Below are positions 61,767-64,000 of a stretch of DNA of 64,000 nt, piece after piece (position 1 is the first letter of the stretch; every line of letters begins with the position of its first letter). The notes beneath the pieces are model-generated. The model saw only the letters and a list, made by a program, of their open reading frames with translations. It had not been told where the DNA came from and did no database searches. The position numbers and the translations under genes are program-made. Source of the DNA: Archegozetes longisetosus (Eukaryota; Arthropoda; Arachnida; Sarcoptiformes; Trhypochthoniidae); the NCBI GenBank assembly GCA_018873245.2, contig JAEMBT020000001.1:8272220-8336219 (forward strand). Reading direction: 5' to 3'.

Positions 61767-64000
61767 CTATGGTGCGATTATGATCAAATAGTAGGGCCAG
61801 TAAATAATGTTGAACAACAGGAATAGAGCTGGAAAAATAACACGACTGCATATATCGATCTTTTCAGGTGTTTTCACTCGATTTACTGTTAATAATGTTT
61901 TCGCTTCGAGTTGATTTCCGTCGATGTTATTCCATTGCTTCTTCTCTGCTATGATCACTGTTTCGGTTCCGTTTTGCTAAAAAATACATTGACCTTGAAT
62001 TTTCATAGTTTTCGGGATCCACACAACTTTTTGAGGATGGAAATTGATTTTAAAAATCTACCTCTATATGAGAATTGAGTAGTTTTCAAGTTTAATAAAT
62101 TATAGTAAAGTATTAGGGTTTTGCTTATGTAATGCGGTTTTTGTTAGTAAAATTGCACCGGTCGCCCGGATTCAGGGTTGTCTTCGACACTGAAGTCGTT
62201 GTTTCAGAAGCGCGAAAACCATCGCTGACACTGATTCACACTCAGAGCTTTGCGACCATATGTGTCCCGAATGTGTTGTGCGGCTTCGGTAGCATTTGAT
62301 CCCCGATGAAATTCATACAACAAACAATATCTTATGTGAGTCTTAGTCGGAAACTCTTCAGCCATTTTGGACACAATTTATTTAAAGATTATTTGTCAAT
62401 AATTTGAGTTTAGATATCACTCTTTTGGATGACTTTCCAAAAAAATTTGTAAAAAATCGATTACTGATTCAAGATTGACCTCAAACATAACGTTAAAAAA
62501 CCGCATTACATAAGCAAAACCCTAATATATTTCTATATATCGCAAAGCTATTTAACATTTAGAGATTTTTATAAAGTCCGGAGAAATACATCTTATATTT
62601 AGTTGAAAGCTTTCACTTTTTGGCACAAGTCTTATAAGAATATGCACTATATAAGGATTTTGGGATTCTTGACATTCTTTAAATCCAGAAAAGTTTTAAA
62701 ATATAACTTTTTAAAGATACTGCTCTCTAAACACTTGAAAATATATGCAAATGATTTCATTTTAAATCGAAAGCATTTTTAATGATAGTCATAATTCACT
62801 AAACTCGAAATGAAGAGGATCTAAATACAATAATACCTCGTATTAGTCTATTTAAGCGATTGGTTGCCAAAGGCTCACTACATCGAGTTATTGCTCAACA
62901 AACTTAGATATGAATTGAGATACTAAAAGTATTGTTAGATAAGTTCTGAAGTTGTTGCTCACAGTGTTTTGTATAAAGAGTATATATTAAGTAAAGAACT
63001 GCTTAATGGATACCCGAATCCAGAATAATAAGTATTAATGTCTCTCTTAAGTCATTACTGGCCACAATTAACCTCGAGCAATAATTTTCATGTAAGTCCA
63101 AACTCCAAATATCGAGTTCCCATAGATTTTGTGAACACAAATTAGAACATTTCAATTTTTCAAATTCTTCTAATCTTTCACTGGTGAAAATTCAAAATTT
63201 CAAAAATATATTCAGTAGTTTCAAACTCATTGCTGGCATTTTTTTCCTGTGAATCAAGCTCGAGATAGTAAGGCGAAAGTTTATCGCGCTTCAATGCAAA
63301 CTTCAATCTGAAGCTGATGACTAACATGAACCCATAGGCAATGTTTCCCCTATCATTACAGAAGAAATATTTGACTAAATGCTTAACTAAAGTGATTTAC
63401 CACAAGTCTTTAGTGCACATTATAGCCGAAAGGGTCTAACAATGCATGACATTGAAAATGAGATTCAACCCTTTTTTCGCTAATCTAATGGTTTGAGAGC
63501 ACATATTGACCGCAATAAAAGAGTAACTTATGATCACAACACGTCTTATTGAGAACACATTTAGGGCTCTCAGAAAATACGACTCAAAATATTTAAATCT
63601 AAACCTGATTAAAGATAACTTTGGCTTTGATCCCAAATCAGATAAAATTGTTTCGCAAAAAAATCTTGACATCAATACAGACATATCTTCTCGATAGATA
63701 AAATCGTTTTCACAACTTTATGTCGATTGAATAACATTTGATTACACAGTTAACAAACGGTGATTTTTCTCAATTAAAATCCTATATATATACCTATATA
63801 GGTATATAAATGTTAATCAAATTTTTGAACTTCTTATGGCATAAAAAGTGATTAAAAGTAATGCTTAATTGAAATTTAAGGACTATTTGGGTAATGAAAG
63901 ATTGAATACCTCTCGATGTAGTTGCTTAGGCTCTGATTTATTTCTCTTATTCTCAATTCTCCATAAATAGTTAACGAGAGTGAACTCCAATAGGGCTGAG
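61767..64000 (-). CDS. Second Cys-loop anion channel gene, last two exons (5' part off window)
   Basis: A paralogue of the channel gene at 20.2-38.4 kb on the same strand. The last exon is 61976-61767 (210 bases): it starts [18 protein letters not shown] and ends with TM4 and IIIAP, then TAG. The penultimate exon ends at 63910 and runs past 64000; visible is the end of TM3 ([14 protein letters not shown]) and the start of the loop to KQLHRE. The intron is 1933 bp here against 1506 bp in the left copy; the 413-bp mariner-like element plus its TA accounts for nearly all of the difference. In the last exon the two proteins differ at about six of 69 residues, mostly in the intracellular loop (INKDQ/IDGNQ, LLITN/LLTVN) and one conservative change in TM4. 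This looks like constraint on a functional protein. No frameshift is seen in this part. Confidence 0.88.
62113..62525. mobile_element. 413-bp mariner-like element, internally deleted
   Basis: Ends begin TTAGGGTTTTGCTTATGTAA and continue TGCGGTTTTT, mirrored perfectly at the right. TA target duplications at 62111-62112 and 62526-62527. The left duplication copy (near 20510) is the empty site with a single TA. The interior retains the start of a transposase on the - strand. Confidence 0.88.
62144..62365 (-). pseudogene. Mariner-type transposase, N-terminal HTH remnant
   Basis: From ATG 62365 the frame reads MAEEFPTKTHIRYCLLYEF, HRGSNATEAAQHI, GRKALSVNQCQRWFSRF and, past one TGA (62206-62204), NNDFSVEDNPESGRPV to TAA at 62144. 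This is the HTH_48-type paired DNA-binding start of mariner/Mos1-class transposases (lryclLyeF, QRWF.RF, GRP). The catalytic DDD domain is deleted, so the copy could only move in trans. Confidence 0.85.

Larger units (their letters stand above)
60488..64000. repeat. Segmental duplication, right copy (truncated by the window edge)
   Basis: Collinear with 19207-21968 and in the same orientation, 41.3 kb away. It is longer because of two insertions absent from the left copy: about 220 bp near 61147-61370, and the mariner-like element at 62113-62525. Confidence 0.9.

Noticed and set aside
1..64000. CRISPR arrays, bacterial operons, Shine-Dalgarno sites, phage or plasmid features
   Set aside because: Intron-bearing animal genes and the absence of any long compact coding tracts exclude a prokaryotic origin; no spaced repeat array is present.

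Overview
The window looks like nuclear DNA of an invertebrate, most likely an arthropod. It is roughly 70% A+T by eye. Genes are sparse, with GT-AG introns from about 50 bases to about 9.6 kb. The two recognisable host gene families are typical of animals, and the rest is mostly A+T-rich intergenic or intronic DNA with many decayed transposons. I saw no operons, CRISPR arrays, rRNA or credible tRNA genes. The species is not identifiable from this sequence alone.

Layout: 0-0.5 kb holds a possible end of an LTR element. 9.9-10.1 kb has two well-formed exons of an unrecognised gene. 13.0-16.7 kb is a complete six-exon gene for mitochondrial HMG-CoA lyase (319 aa, + strand). 17.5 kb has a probable last exon of an unidentified gene on the - strand. 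20.2-38.4 kb is an eight-exon gene on the - strand for a Cys-loop ligand-gated anion channel of the glycine receptor/GluCl type (about 425 aa). It is complete from signal peptide to TM4, apart from two apparent one-base deletions in exon 3. Its 9.6 kb first intron holds nested transposons and possible + strand exons. A second copy of the channel gene enters at the right edge (61.8-64.0 kb, - strand), inside a segmental duplication of 19.2-22.0 kb. The two copies share introns of matching length, but only the right copy carries a mariner insertion.

The 51.4-59.5 kb part is transposon-rich. It contains: (i) a Merlin-type element with long inverted arms built from units of about 125 bp, holding a dead transposase and a 5'-truncated LINE fragment; (ii) a second, different Merlin-type transposase relic with two tiny introns; (iii) next to it on the same strand, an unrecognised four-exon gene whose frame stays in phase through all splice sites for 395 codons but is broken by three in-frame stops; (iv) a Ty3/gypsy pol fragment interrupted by a small Harbinger-like MITE. 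Several other MITEs have exact target-site duplications: two hAT-like (8 bp), one pogo-like (TA) and two mariner-like (TA).

The lyase cleaves HMG-CoA to acetoacetate and acetyl-CoA in leucine breakdown and ketogenesis. The channels carry Cl- currents in nerve or muscle. Nothing suggests that they work together. The least explained item is the four-exon locus at 55.4-56.8 kb with its TATA box and in-frame stops, beside the second Merlin relic.
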